Shown piece by piece: positions 41,553 through 50,687 of a DNA stretch of 64,000 bases. Source of the stretch: an uncultured Sphingomonadaceae bacterium (GTDB taxonomy: Bacteria > Pseudomonadota > Alphaproteobacteria > Sphingomonadales > Sphingomonadaceae); NCBI GenBank assembly GCA_947493215.1, contig CANLQE010000001.1, positions 992,001-1,056,000 on the forward strand. Direction: 5' to 3'. A program made the translations under genes and the position numbers. Position 1 is the first letter of the stretch. Each line of letters begins with the position of its first letter. Below the pieces are notes generated by a model. That model was not told the origin of the DNA. It made no database searches and worked only from the letters and a program-made list of their open reading frames with translations.

Positions 41553-41627
41553 AGAGAAAGTCTAAACTCCACCGTTAAGGTAACTAGAAACCATGTTGCA
41601 TAAACGCACATCAGATGAATAAATATC

Positions 41628-41639
41628 GCTGTATACAGC
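41628..41639. promoter_or_regulatory. Palindrome in the LysR/flavin-reductase divergent gap
   Basis: GCTGTATACAGC is a perfect 12-bp palindrome, 55 bases before the reductase ATG. It is consistent with a LysR-type operator half-site pair, but binding is inferred. Confidence 0.4.
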
Positions 41640-41693
41640 AATTATACAATATGTCAGTTGGAGCCAGTAATCAACTAGAGAGCTGGAATTTCG

Positions 41694-42257
41694 ATGAAAA
41701 TATTAGCCTTTGCGGCAAGCAGCAGCAACCAATCGATAAATAGGCAGTTGGTGGATCACGCTGCTGCTGTACTCTGCAAAGAAATCGCATCCTACGCGCA
41801 AGTTGAGGTGCTCAATCTCAACGATTATGAAATGCCGATCTATAGCATTGATCGCGAAATGGCCGACGGCATTCCCGATGCTGCGCAACTCTTCTTTGAC
41901 AAAATCGCCGCCGCCGATGCCTTGTTAATTTCCTACGCCGAACATAACGGCTTCTATACGGCAGCCTTTAAAAACCTGTTCGATTGGGCCTCGCGGATCG
42001 AGATGAAAGTCTTTCAAGGCAAGCCGATGGTCATCATGTCGGCCTCGATCGGGAACAATGGCGGTGCCAATGTGCTGAAAACCGCTCTGGATTCGGCCCC
42101 CCATTTCGGAGCGGATGTGCAGGGCAGTTTTTCTGTCGGCCCGTTTGCTGACAAATTTGAAAGCGAAACCCAAGGTTTAAGCGATCCTGATCTGGCGTCC
42201 ACGTTACGCCAATCTCTGGCCAGCCTAGCATCATCCACATTATACATAGAAAGCTAA
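41694..42257 (+). CDS. NADPH-dependent FMN reductase
   Basis: A 187-residue flavodoxin-fold reductase of the NADPH-dependent FMN/quinone reductase family. The phosphate loop is AFAASSSNQSINRQL at residues 5-19. Other marks are ADALLISYAEHNGFYTAAFKNLFDW near 75 and GKPMVIMSASIGNNGGANVLKT near 104. It lies divergent to the LysR gene and is followed after four bases by a membrane protein gene, so the two probably form one transcript. It supplies reduced flavin or detoxifies quinones. Confidence 0.9.
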   Translation: MKILAFAASSSNQSINRQLVDHAAAVLCKEIASYAQVEVLNLNDYEMPIYSIDREMADGIPDAAQLFFDKIAAADALLISYAEHNGFYTAAFKNLFDWASRIEMKVFQGKPMVIMSASIGNNGGANVLKTALDSAPHFGADVQGSFSVGPFADKFESETQGLSDPDLASTLRQSLASLASSTLYIES

Positions 42258-42261
42258 TATT

Positions 42262-42708
42262 ATGTCCCCAACTACCGTGACACTGTTACTCCGGGTATCG
42301 GCCATCTTTTGGATAATTTGGGGGTTCGTTCATGCGTTCGCTGGCATCATGACCATTTTCCTAGAGACGCCTTCTGCCGTGTCCGGCATTGCCGACGCGG
42401 TGGATCCGGCGTCTTTGCAAATGATCTATCCGGACGCTGTCGGGGCGGTCATCAACCAACATGGCTTTAATCTGCTTTGGATCGGTGTCGCGACTTTGGT
42501 TGGCGGAATCTATATCTGGCGCGTCAATGTCGCTGCAATTTTCGTCACAGCCCTGATCGGTTGGACCACAGATGTAGGATATTTCATTTTCATGGATCTA
42601 GGCGGCTACGTCAATTTTGTACCTGGAACGATAATGACAATTATATCAACTCTAGCGGTAATTTTGAGTTTTCTGGCCTATTTTCGCGGTATGAAGGAGT
42701 TGGACTAG
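42262..42708 (+). CDS. Small four-span membrane protein
   Basis: A 148-residue polytopic protein of unrecognised family. Four hydrophobic spans are seen, around residues 8-30 (VSAIFWIIWGFVHAFAGIM), 70-87, 91-105 and 120-142 (IMTIISTLAVILSFLAYF). It begins four bases after the flavin reductase stop and may be co-regulated by the LysR protein. No transport or enzyme motif is visible. Confidence 0.7.
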   Translation: MSPTTVTLLLRVSAIFWIIWGFVHAFAGIMTIFLETPSAVSGIADAVDPASLQMIYPDAVGAVINQHGFNLLWIGVATLVGGIYIWRVNVAAIFVTALIGWTTDVGYFIFMDLGGYVNFVPGTIMTIISTLAVILSFLAYFRGMKELD

Positions 42709-42740
42709 CATATTGAGATGCTATCCAAGCGTCCAAAGCT

Positions 42741-42770
42741 AATGTCCGCTTTCGGGATAAAGCGGACATA
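42741..42770. repeat. Short palindromic repeat, copy 6 (perfect)
   Basis: ATGTCCGCTTT (42742-42752), loop CGGGAT, then AAAGCGGACAT (42759-42769) form a perfect 11-bp inverted repeat. This is the best copy of the family and may serve as its reference. Confidence 0.88.
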
Positions 42771-42852
42771 GCAAGCTATCTCCGTGTTACCTGTTTCATC
42801 CGCTCATTTAATGTGACAATGCTAATAGCTCCGGAAAAATAGGACCTTAGAT

Positions 42853-44379
42853 ATGTTTGGCTGGTTAAGAACTCTCTTCATGTTTTCAATTGCGGTCGCG
42901 ATAGCTTGCCCCGCTTATGCTCAAGAGGCTTCCAAAAAACTGCCGCTCTATGACGTTGTCCTTAAAGGCGGCCGGGTCATGGATCCGGAAACGGGTATGG
43001 ATGCTGTACGCAATGTTGGAATAACAAATCGGACCATCACTGCAATTTCCGTCAACGAGATTAGTGGCGTTGAGACATTTGATGTTACCGGACAGATTAT
43101 TTCTCCCGGATTTATCGACGTCCATAACCATAGTCCATCGCCGCTTGGGCAGATGTATCAAGCCCGTGATGGCGTGACGACCAGCCTCGAACTGGAGGCG
43201 GGTTCGTACCCAGTAGCTGCTCATGGAGCCTATATTCGCCGCAAAGCGCGGATAAATTACGGTGCATCAACGAGCCACACCCAAGCACGAATGGTCGCCA
43301 TGTCGGGCGGAAACCATGCAGGGGTGCAGAATATATTGGGCGCTACACGGGCTAATATCGGAAGAGATAACGGTGAAGCACGCACTCGATATGTGGTTGC
43401 GAATGCAGGCGAACGTAAAGACATCAAAAGCACGGTTGAAGATGGTCTTCTGCAAGGCGGTATCGGTATCGGCATGTTGCTGGATTATATAAGTGATGCT
43501 GTCGACGAAGATGAATTGCGTGATATTTTTGCTCTGGCTGCGCAATATCAATCGCCGGTTTTTGTGCATATCCGCCGCGGAATAGCTGGGGATCCATCAG
43601 GCCTAGACGAAGTGCTGTCTATGGCCAAAGCGACAGGGGCGAAGGTACATATTTGCCACATGTCTCATAATGCCATGAAAAATGTTGCGCTGTTTCTGGA
43701 AAAAATTCGGGCAGCGCGAAAAAACGGCGTCGATGTCACCACCGAAGTTTTGCCCTATAATGCTGGATCCACTAGCATTGGGGCGGCCGTGTTTGGGCGA
43801 GACTGGCAGAAAATATTCGATATCAAGCCTGAAGATGTCCAACTCGCGTCCACCGGTGAGTATTTTACGCAGGAAAGTTTTGACCGAACGCGAGCGGAAA
43901 ATCCGAATGCAGCCATTATACATCATTATTTGAAAGAAGAATGGACACGGCATTTGGTCGTTGCGCCTGATGTCATATTGTCGTCTGACGGCCTACCGGT
44001 CATTAGCTTAGACAAGAAAGTTCCCCCACAAGGCATAGGTTCATTTGCGAAATTGGTCGGAACCTATACTCGCGATGAAAAATTATTGCCGATGATGACG
44101 GCTCTTTCAAAGATAACACTGCAACCAGCCCAACTCTTGGAAAAAGCCGCGCCCGCTTTTCGCCTAAAAGGTCGCCTGCAAATCGGCATGGATGCCGATA
44201 TCACGGTATTTGATCCCTTGGTGATTAAGGACATGGCGACTTACGAGAACCCTCATCAACCCTCAATTGGTGTCACTCATTTGCTGGTAAATGGTAAATT
44301 CGTGATCAAGAATGGCGATCTAGAGGGCAATGCGTTTCCCGGACGTCAGATATTTGCAAGTCCGTTGGCTAAGCGATAA
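42853..44379 (+). CDS. Secreted amidohydrolase (D-aminoacylase/dihydroorotase-like)
   Basis: A 508-residue metal-dependent amidohydrolase with a signal peptide (FMFSIAVAIACPAYA). The N-terminal beta domain has VVLKGGRVMDPETGMDAV, and the metal HxH is in PGFIDVHNHSP at about residue 94. Further ligands lie in VHIRRG and KVHICHMSHNAMKN, and an Asp in ILSSDGLPV closes the site. The C-terminal segment is LKGRLQIGMDADITVFDPL. It resembles N-acyl-D-amino-acid deacylases, but a periplasmic imidodipeptidase-like role is also possible. It stands alone. Confidence 0.87.
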   Translation: MFGWLRTLFMFSIAVAIACPAYAQEASKKLPLYDVVLKGGRVMDPETGMDAVRNVGITNRTITAISVNEISGVETFDVTGQIISPGFIDVHNHSPSPLGQMYQARDGVTTSLELEAGSYPVAAHGAYIRRKARINYGASTSHTQARMVAMSGGNHAGVQNILGATRANIGRDNGEARTRYVVANAGERKDIKSTVEDGLLQGGIGIGMLLDYISDAVDEDELRDIFALAAQYQSPVFVHIRRGIAGDPSGLDEVLSMAKATGAKVHICHMSHNAMKNVALFLEKIRAARKNGVDVTTEVLPYNAGSTSIGAAVFGRDWQKIFDIKPEDVQLASTGEYFTQESFDRTRAENPNAAIIHHYLKEEWTRHLVVAPDVILSSDGLPVISLDKKVPPQGIGSFAKLVGTYTRDEKLLPMMTALSKITLQPAQLLEKAAPAFRLKGRLQIGMDADITVFDPLVIKDMATYENPHQPSIGVTHLLVNGKFVIKNGDLEGNAFPGRQIFASPLAKR

Positions 44380-44437
44380 TGTCATGGCCAGCTTGGGTGG
44401 CTAATAACATCAGTTAATATCTGCTCAGGACACCGCC

Positions 44438-45277
44438 TCAACCCTCATCCTTCTTCTGAAACGCCGGAAACTTAGCGCAGGCGTCATAATCTGCCTTGAT
44501 CATCATATGGCGATAATCAATACCGGCCGCAAATTCGGGATGGGTGAAAATATACAGCCGATCTGCTTCGACGCACTGCGCGGTCCATTCCGCGACATCG
44601 GCGGGGTCCAGTCCGCCATCGATCACCGCCTCCATCGCTTTGAACTGCGGATCGCTCTCGTCGCGTCCTCCCGTCGGCTTGTCTAAGGCGCTGCGATGGA
44701 TATTGGTTTTCACCCATGCGGGGCAAAGAACGCTGACGCCGATATTGCTGGGTGCTAGTTCCTGCTTCAAGGCTTCGGAATAGCCGACAACCGCAAATTT
44801 GGTCGCGTGATAGGGGGCCATTCCGGCGGCTGCACCGTGACCGGCCATGGATGCGGTGTTGATGAAATAGCCGCCTTCACCATGGCTTTGGATTAAGGGC
44901 GTGAATATCTCTACGCCATGGGCGACGCCAAGCAGGTTGATATCGACGATCCAGCGCCAGTCTTCCATGGCGATTTCGCCGGGCGCACCGCCTAATGCGA
45001 CGCCAGCATTGTTCACAACGATATGAATTTTGCCGAACCGATCAATTGTCGCTTTAGCCGCGGCACGAACCTGTGCCTCGTCTGCGACATCGCACAAAAC
45101 TGTATCAACTTCCGCGCCACTGGCGGTTAAGGCGGCTGCGGCCTCATCCAGCTTGTCCTGATTGATATCAGCCAACATGATCTTTGCGCCTCGCCCGGCC
45201 AGCGCGCCTGCTATGGCAAAGCCAATGCCCGCTGCGCCGCCAGTGATAAAGCTGACCATGTCTTTCTTGATTTCCAT
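44438..45277 (-). CDS. Short-chain dehydrogenase/reductase
   Basis: A 279-residue SDR enzyme. The cofactor motif is ITGGAAGIGFAIA (residues 11-23), then DINQDKLDEAAAAL (suggesting NAD preference by an Asp after beta 2), NNAGVALG near 89, and the active Ser and Tyr-Lys in NTASMAGHG and YHATKFAVVGYS. The substrate is not evident. It is 42 bp downstream of the CCA transferase gene on the same strand and may be a read-through member of that operon. Confidence 0.93.
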   Translation of the reverse strand: MEIKKDMVSFITGGAAGIGFAIAGALAGRGAKIMLADINQDKLDEAAAALTASGAEVDTVLCDVADEAQVRAAAKATIDRFGKIHIVVNNAGVALGGAPGEIAMEDWRWIVDINLLGVAHGVEIFTPLIQSHGEGGYFINTASMAGHGAAAGMAPYHATKFAVVGYSEALKQELAPSNIGVSVLCPAWVKTNIHRSALDKPTGGRDESDPQFKAMEAVIDGGLDPADVAEWTAQCVEADRLYIFTHPEFAAGIDYRHMMIKADYDACAKFPAFQKKDEG

Positions 45278-45319
45278 AAACTTGTCCTTTTGTAATCGGC
45301 GCTGTAATCAATCTTGGCG

Positions 45320-46519
45320 CTAATGGCGCTTAACAGCAGCGCTTGCAAGCGCGCGCACCCGGTGTTCATCGGGAAAACCTTCGGCAATCCAAGCGGCTTC
45401 GACGACCTTCAGGCTCTCGGCCACAATCGGCCCAGCTTTAAGGCCCATGGCTATCAAGTCGCCACCGGTTATCGGGAAGACCGGTTTGATCCAGCCTTCG
45501 AGTTTGGAAAGGCTGACTTGCAACTCATCATCTGATGCAAAAAGTAACACGATGTCCCGCGCGGCATCTGCGCCTTGGCGATAAGCGATGGCCGGTATAT
45601 CAGAAACAGTTGGTTTCAATACCATCAAACGGTCTGCTACTGCGCGCTGCAATTTCTTTGAAAACCGCAAGCCAACCGCTATTTCGGCCGCCTTGTCTAT
45701 ATCCTTGGGTAGCAGGCCTACCAGACGCCGGACCGGATCAGGGGCAATATCATAGGCTTCTTCGCGCAGGACCAGGGCGGCCAATATCTGTCCGGCATTA
45801 GAGTCAATTTCGGCGACGATATTGGCAAAGACATCTGCTTCTATCATCTCTTGCACAGCATAGACTGGATCAGCTGGGCTGAGTAGTTTCATCAGCTCGT
45901 CGGCCACCCGCTCGCGCGATAATTTGGACAGCTCCGGTGCGGCCTTTCGGCAGGCGTTAAACGTCTCCTGATCGACAGCATGCTGCCCGAATCGAGCAAG
46001 AAACCGGAAATATCGCATGATCCGCAAGTGATCTTCGGCAATTCTTTGTTCGGCGGATCCGATGAAGCGGATATGGCATTTTTCCAGATCGGACAGACCA
46101 TCAAAATAGTCGTAAACCTCTAGTGTTTCGGGATCGGCAAACAGTGCATTGATGGTGAAATCCCTCCGCGCAGCATCTTCTTTCCAGTCATCGCTAAAGG
46201 CAACAGTTGCACGCCGTCCGTCGGTCGACACATCCCTGCGAAGGGTTGTAATTTCGACAGGACCGTCTTCGGTGACGGCAGTGACAGTGCCGTGATCAAT
46301 GCCGGTGGGAATGACCTTGATGCCTGCGTCTTTCAGCCGGGCCATGACATTTTCGGGTTTTAGGATCGTCGCGAGATCAATATCTGAGACCGCCAGACCT
46401 AGCAAAGTGTCCCGCACCGCGCCGCCAACAAAGCGGACCATGCCATGCTCGCCATCTAGCGCCGCGACCACTTCCTTCAGCGATTGCCGCTGGTGCCATT
46501 GTACGTCGGGTAATTTCAT
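45320..46519 (-). CDS. cca: CCA tRNA nucleotidyltransferase
   Basis: A 399-residue class II tRNA nucleotidyltransferase adding or repairing the 3' CCA of tRNAs. The head motif is MVRFVGGAVRDTLLGLAVSDIDLAT, with the two catalytic Asp in DID. Next are RRDVSTDGRRATVAFSDDW and RRDFTINALFADP. It ends with helical neck and tail regions. The ATG at 46519 overlaps the NUDIX stop (ATGA), so translation is coupled. Confidence 0.95.
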   Translation of the reverse strand: MKLPDVQWHQRQSLKEVVAALDGEHGMVRFVGGAVRDTLLGLAVSDIDLATILKPENVMARLKDAGIKVIPTGIDHGTVTAVTEDGPVEITTLRRDVSTDGRRATVAFSDDWKEDAARRDFTINALFADPETLEVYDYFDGLSDLEKCHIRFIGSAEQRIAEDHLRIMRYFRFLARFGQHAVDQETFNACRKAAPELSKLSRERVADELMKLLSPADPVYAVQEMIEADVFANIVAEIDSNAGQILAALVLREEAYDIAPDPVRRLVGLLPKDIDKAAEIAVGLRFSKKLQRAVADRLMVLKPTVSDIPAIAYRQGADAARDIVLLFASDDELQVSLSKLEGWIKPVFPITGGDLIAMGLKAGPIVAESLKVVEAAWIAEGFPDEHRVRALASAAVKRH

Positions 46520-47124
46520 AGCCAGTCCAGCCGCTTCGACAGATTGACCAATATCCCGGCAGTAATGCCCCAGATGCGTCGGTCCTGCCAGTTAATCTGA
46601 TAATATTCCCGCCTCGCGCCGCGCCATTCCCCAACATGGGCGCTCTGGTTTTTTGGGTCGAGCACGAAATCGAGCGGGGCTTCAAACCAGTCGTCCACCT
46701 CTTCCGGACAAGGGACAAGCGGCAAATCGGGCGGGATCACGCCGACTATCGGCTGGATATTAAAACCGCTGCCGGAATGATAGCGGTCGGTCGGTCCGAT
46801 GATATCAACCAGCTTCGGATCAAGGCTGACCTCTTCCTCTGCTTCCCGCAAGGCGGCGTGGACCACATCCTTGTCTTCGGGATCGATTTTTCCGCCGGGA
46901 AAGGCGACCTGTCCGGGGTGACTGCGCATATAATCGGGGCGCTGGACCAAAATGACACCCGGCTTTGGCCGGTCTGTGATGGCAATCAACACCGCTGCGC
47001 TGCGCAAACTATCAAGGTCTTTGATAAAGTCACGTTCGTCCGACAGCGCATGATCGAGGTCATTTTCATGACCATCGCGTAGGGCTTTTGACAGCCTTGT
47101 TCTGAGGTCGAGCTGGCTGGTCAT
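46516..47124 (-). CDS. NUDIX CoA pyrophosphatase
   Basis: A 202-residue NUDIX hydrolase, CoA pyrophosphatase-like. The NUDIX box is GGKIDPEDKDVVHAALREAEEEV near residues 96-116, preceded by LVQRPDYMRSHPGQVAFPGG, the CoA-type extension. It overlaps cca downstream and the DUF1285 gene upstream by four bases each. This three-gene order is common in alphaproteobacteria. Confidence 0.93.
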   Translation of the reverse strand: MTSQLDLRTRLSKALRDGHENDLDHALSDERDFIKDLDSLRSAAVLIAITDRPKPGVILVQRPDYMRSHPGQVAFPGGKIDPEDKDVVHAALREAEEEVSLDPKLVDIIGPTDRYHSGSGFNIQPIVGVIPPDLPLVPCPEEVDDWFEAPLDFVLDPKNQSAHVGEWRGARREYYQINWQDRRIWGITAGILVNLSKRLDWL

Positions 47125-47714
47125 TCGGGCCGGTCAATCGGGAAAAAGGCGCCGTTGCTCCATAGCCCAAAGGGCTCCAGATCGTCGGTCAGTGCATATT
47201 CGGCTAGCTGATAATAAACTGGCCGCGCCAGCACGGCCTCTAGACCGCCACGGACGTGGAGATAGGGACGGGCATGGGAATTGGCTTCGGCCTTATCCGC
47301 GGCAATGTCGGTTTTGGGAAAGCTGAGCTTATGCCAGTCATCAGCCATGACCAGATGGTCGGTATTGAGCCGGAACGCGAGTTTCCGGTCTACGCCTTCT
47401 CCCTCATTTTCGACTTCGACGGCGATAAACGGCGCGTCTTCGACCTGAATATGGAGTTTCTGATAGGGCGTGACCAAGGCATAGCTATTGTCCTTTTCCT
47501 GCCGGAGCAAAGTGGAAAAGGCGCGCACCATCGCAGGGCGGTTTATCGGTGATCCTTGATGATACCAAGTGCCGTCCACCGCGATCCGCATCTCGCTGTC
47601 ACCGGTTTCGTCCGGTTTCCATTGATCCACCGGCGGTAATTTCTGCGCTTCGACCATTTCGGCGATTTCAGAAAGGGAAAGGGACGCGAGTTCAGGTGGA
47701 GGTGTATAAGGCAT
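47121..47714 (-). CDS. DUF1285 protein
   Basis: A 197-residue DUF1285 protein. Recognisable parts are LPPVDQWKPDETGDSEMRIAVDGTWYHQGSPINRPAMVRAFSTLLR at residues 27-72 in sections and the C-terminal RPVYYQLAEYALTDD. It is the first gene of an overlapping operon with NUDIX and cca. The role is unknown; linkage hints at nucleotide or RNA metabolism. Confidence 0.9.
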   Translation of the reverse strand: MPYTPPPELASLSLSEIAEMVEAQKLPPVDQWKPDETGDSEMRIAVDGTWYHQGSPINRPAMVRAFSTLLRQEKDNSYALVTPYQKLHIQVEDAPFIAVEVENEGEGVDRKLAFRLNTDHLVMADDWHKLSFPKTDIAADKAEANSHARPYLHVRGGLEAVLARPVYYQLAEYALTDDLEPFGLWSNGAFFPIDRPE

Positions 47715-47772
47715 GGTGATTGCCTATTGCGAATAACCGGACCTGTAAAGCATCGCCAAAACTCTCAGAGGC

Positions 47773-48312
47773 TTAAGCCGCCGGCTTCTGCTCTGTTTCT
47801 GGTTTTTTCCAAGGCCCTAATTTGCCCTTTTCCGGCAATATGGCATCTTTAGGTGCGCGCACCAGCAGCCGTTCCGGATCCCACGGTCCTGGCAGTTTCC
47901 AGCCGCCGGTACGTTCTGGTGAAAAATCGAAGAAGCGGTCATAATAGGAAGGATCGCCGATCATCACGAGCGGCAGGCTTTCGTCCTGCTGCAATTCTTT
48001 TAGCAGACCTTTTAACAATGCTTGACCGACTCCCTGACGCTGACAATCGGGATAGACCGCGACGGGTCCGACCATGATCATCGGATGCATTTTTCCGGCC
48101 TCGTCAGTCAACGCCACTGGCCAGCATTGCAACGAGCCGAGTAGCTCATTTTCCGCCATATCCACCGCTGCGACGCTCAACCCCTCTAGCATGTCCATGC
48201 CTTCGCGGACCTTATAGGCTGTGCGCTCGATGCGCCGCTTGCCAAAAGCAGCATCAAGCAAGCTTTCGACCACAGCCGGTTCAATTTCCGCAAGAGGAAT
48301 GATCGTCGTCAA
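47773..48312 (-). CDS. GNAT-family N-acetyltransferase
   Basis: A 179-residue GNAT protein. The acetyl-CoA loop is visible in MIMVGPVAVYPDCQRQGVGQALLKGLL at about residues 78-104, and VMIGDPSYYDRFFDFSPERTGGWKLPGPW near 125 is typical of the predicted N-acetyltransferase YhbS type. It stands apart from the DUF1285 operon by 58 bp. The acceptor is unknown. Confidence 0.9.
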   Translation of the reverse strand: MTTIIPLAEIEPAVVESLLDAAFGKRRIERTAYKVREGMDMLEGLSVAAVDMAENELLGSLQCWPVALTDEAGKMHPMIMVGPVAVYPDCQRQGVGQALLKGLLKELQQDESLPLVMIGDPSYYDRFFDFSPERTGGWKLPGPWDPERLLVRAPKDAILPEKGKLGPWKKPETEQKPAA

Positions 48313-48476
48313 AATTTAAGTCCAGTTCAGTGGGATATTTAAGAAGCAGCGCGTTTAACGTTATTGCAGCGCGCTGTCGAGCATCGCAATATGGGTGACG
48401 GGATCAACGATGCGGTGTTGATTGCACTATGGCGTCGCCGCGTCTAAAAGGCTGCAATCAAACGGGAGTAACGCGC

Positions 48477-49337
48477 GTGAATAATCAACAGGACCAGCAA
48501 CCACAGGCCGACCAATCTGCCGCTGACAATGGCGGATCAGTAACGGGAAAGCTGTCGACACTCCGCAAAGATCTAAAAGGTTGGACCGTGTTTGTGCTGG
48601 CTATAGCCGCGGTTGTCGTGTTTTTTGGTGCTGCGTTTGGCTCCGGCGTTGGCCTTTGGGGCTGGCAGGCGGGACTCGGGGCTTTGCCTTGGACGGGTCT
48701 GGTGGCATTGCTCGCTCTGATTGTCGCTATTGTTGGAATTATTTTGGATCGCCGCAAAGATCGCAAGACGCGCTGGCCGCTCCTTGGCATCGGTACGCTC
48801 GTCTCGCTTGGTTTTATCGGTTATCTTGCCAGCTATGCGATGACGATTGCATCGCTCCCTGCGATCCACGATGTGACAACCGATCTGGCCGATACACCGC
48901 AATTTTCTGCTTTGACATTACGGGCCGACAATTGGGACAATATTCCCGGTGCTGACGATGGCGAGATGCGCGGTATGAACCCGCGTCAGCGCTGGGCGAC
49001 ACTGCATCAGGATGCCTATCCAGACATTCGTTCTGTCCGTATCGATCAACCAGTCGCTGAGGTTATCGAAAAAGCCAAGCGCCTGGCCGAAGATCGCGGA
49101 TGGGAAATCGCCAATGTCGACCCTGCATCCGGTCATTTGGAGGCGACGGCTACAATTTCCCTGTTCCGGTTCAAAGATGATGTCGTAATCCGCGCCCGCG
49201 CAGCAGAAAATGGTGCAGCCAGCATTATCGACATGCGGTCAGTATCACGGGTTGGTGTCCATGATCTTGGTGCCAATGCCAAGCGAGTGCGTCAGTTTTT
49301 GAGCGATCTGTCAGGAACAACAACCGCAGCTTCTTAA
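48477..49337 (+). CDS. DUF1499 membrane protein
   Basis: A 286-residue protein. Three membrane spans occur at the N-terminal side (VFVLAIAAVVVFFGAAF, GLVALLALIVAIVGIIL, GIGTLVSLGFIGYLASYA), followed by a DUF1499 domain (YPDIRSVRIDQPVAEVIEKA, FRFKDDVVIRARA, RVRQFLSDL). The GTG at 48477 is used because GGGAG stands eight bases upstream; the longer open frame lacks such a site. The function is unknown. Confidence 0.85.
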   Translation: MNNQQDQQPQADQSAADNGGSVTGKLSTLRKDLKGWTVFVLAIAAVVVFFGAAFGSGVGLWGWQAGLGALPWTGLVALLALIVAIVGIILDRRKDRKTRWPLLGIGTLVSLGFIGYLASYAMTIASLPAIHDVTTDLADTPQFSALTLRADNWDNIPGADDGEMRGMNPRQRWATLHQDAYPDIRSVRIDQPVAEVIEKAKRLAEDRGWEIANVDPASGHLEATATISLFRFKDDVVIRARAAENGAASIIDMRSVSRVGVHDLGANAKRVRQFLSDLSGTTTAAS

Positions 49338-49344
49338 GCCAGCT

Positions 49345-50532
49345 TTATTTAACCGGCGTCAGTTTCAGCAATCTGCCACCTTCGCCGTCTTCCAGCACCC
49401 ACAGGGCGCCTTCGGGCCCCTGTTCGACTTCGCGAATCCTAGCATCCATCTCATAGCGTTCCGCTTCTTGAGCTGTCTCATCGTCAAATGATACGCGAAT
49501 AATTGCCTCGCTGGCTAACCCACCAATAAAGGCGCTTCCTTTCCAAGCGGGGAAGCTATCGCCGGAGTAAAAGATCATTCCTGAAGGCGCAATGGTCGGA
49601 ACCCATGCCACTTTTGGTGCGGCGAATTCCGGACGAGTGTCGTGGTTTGGAATCTTCTTACCGTCATAATGATCGCCTTCGGAGACGATTGGATAGCCAT
49701 AATTGGCTTTGGACTGGACGAGGTTCAGCTCATCACCGTCCTTCGGCCCCATTTCCTGGTTCCAAAGCCGGCCTTCGCTGTCAAAAGCCATGCCGAGAAT
49801 ATTGCGGTGACCCAAGGACCAGATTTCCGGTAGCACGCCGTCTTGACCGACAAAGGGATTATCTTCTGGCACGCTGCCATCCGGGTATAGCCGAACAATT
49901 TTGCCAAGGTTTCCGGTCATATCCTGTGACGGGTCAAATTTCTGACGTTCGCCGGATCCGATGAACAGATATTTGCCATCGGGCGAAAATACCATGCGAT
50001 GGGAATAATGACCGCGGCCCGTGGTTTTGGGATTTTGGGTCCAGATCGTCGTAAGATTGGAAAGCGCTGGTGCTTCGGCTTCTACGCCCGGTTCATTGGG
50101 AGCCAAAGACAGGTCAGCATGGGCCACAACCGCGCCTCGCGTATCATCTTCACCAGCTTCCACCCAACTGAGATAAATGCGCCCGCTGGTTGCAAAATCG
50201 GGGGATAGCACGACATCGCCAAATCCGCCTTGCCCGCCATAATCCACTTCCGGGATGTTGAATATCGGGGTTTTTTTGCCTTTCTGGCTAACCAGAAACA
50301 AATTACCCTTCTTCTCGGTAACCAGCATCCGGCCATCGGGCAGGAAAGTCATAGCCCATGGTTCATCGAAACTGGTAACTTCGGTCTTTTCAAAAGGCTT
50401 GCGATCAATGGGCGAGATATCAGTCGAAGTCTGATCCTCCGCTGTGTCACCTTGCGTGGCCTGCGCTCCGTTGCCATTGCTGCAGGCGATGAGGACAATG
50501 GATAATCCGGTGGCAAGTGTAAGATTTCTCAT
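49345..50532 (-). CDS. PQQ-type sugar dehydrogenase lipoprotein (YliI/Asd-like)
   Basis: A 395-residue beta-propeller protein of the glucose/sorbosone dehydrogenase family, with a lipoprotein signal (LATGLSIVLIACSNG). The family segments are EPWAMTFLPDGRMLVTEKKGNL, VLSPDFATSGRIYLSWVEAG, GHYSHRMVFSPDGKYLF, GHRNILGMAFDSEGRLWNQEMG, and IAPSGMIFYSGD. The ATG at 50532 follows GGGAATAAAA. It likely oxidises aldoses in the periplasm if PQQ is available; PQQ synthesis genes are not in the window. Confidence 0.92.
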   Translation of the reverse strand: MRNLTLATGLSIVLIACSNGNGAQATQGDTAEDQTSTDISPIDRKPFEKTEVTSFDEPWAMTFLPDGRMLVTEKKGNLFLVSQKGKKTPIFNIPEVDYGGQGGFGDVVLSPDFATSGRIYLSWVEAGEDDTRGAVVAHADLSLAPNEPGVEAEAPALSNLTTIWTQNPKTTGRGHYSHRMVFSPDGKYLFIGSGERQKFDPSQDMTGNLGKIVRLYPDGSVPEDNPFVGQDGVLPEIWSLGHRNILGMAFDSEGRLWNQEMGPKDGDELNLVQSKANYGYPIVSEGDHYDGKKIPNHDTRPEFAAPKVAWVPTIAPSGMIFYSGDSFPAWKGSAFIGGLASEAIIRVSFDDETAQEAERYEMDARIREVEQGPEGALWVLEDGEGGRLLKLTPVK

Positions 50533-50687
50533 TTTTATTCCCATGACCATTTAGATGTTGACCCAATAAGTTGCTGACAGTTGAATTTCCGAAAATATAA
50601 CGGATTGCTCTGATAATTCATAGGATATTCGCGCCTGAAAACTGATGTTCACGGGTTAATTACCATTTCCGGTTAAAGCGCTGAACT

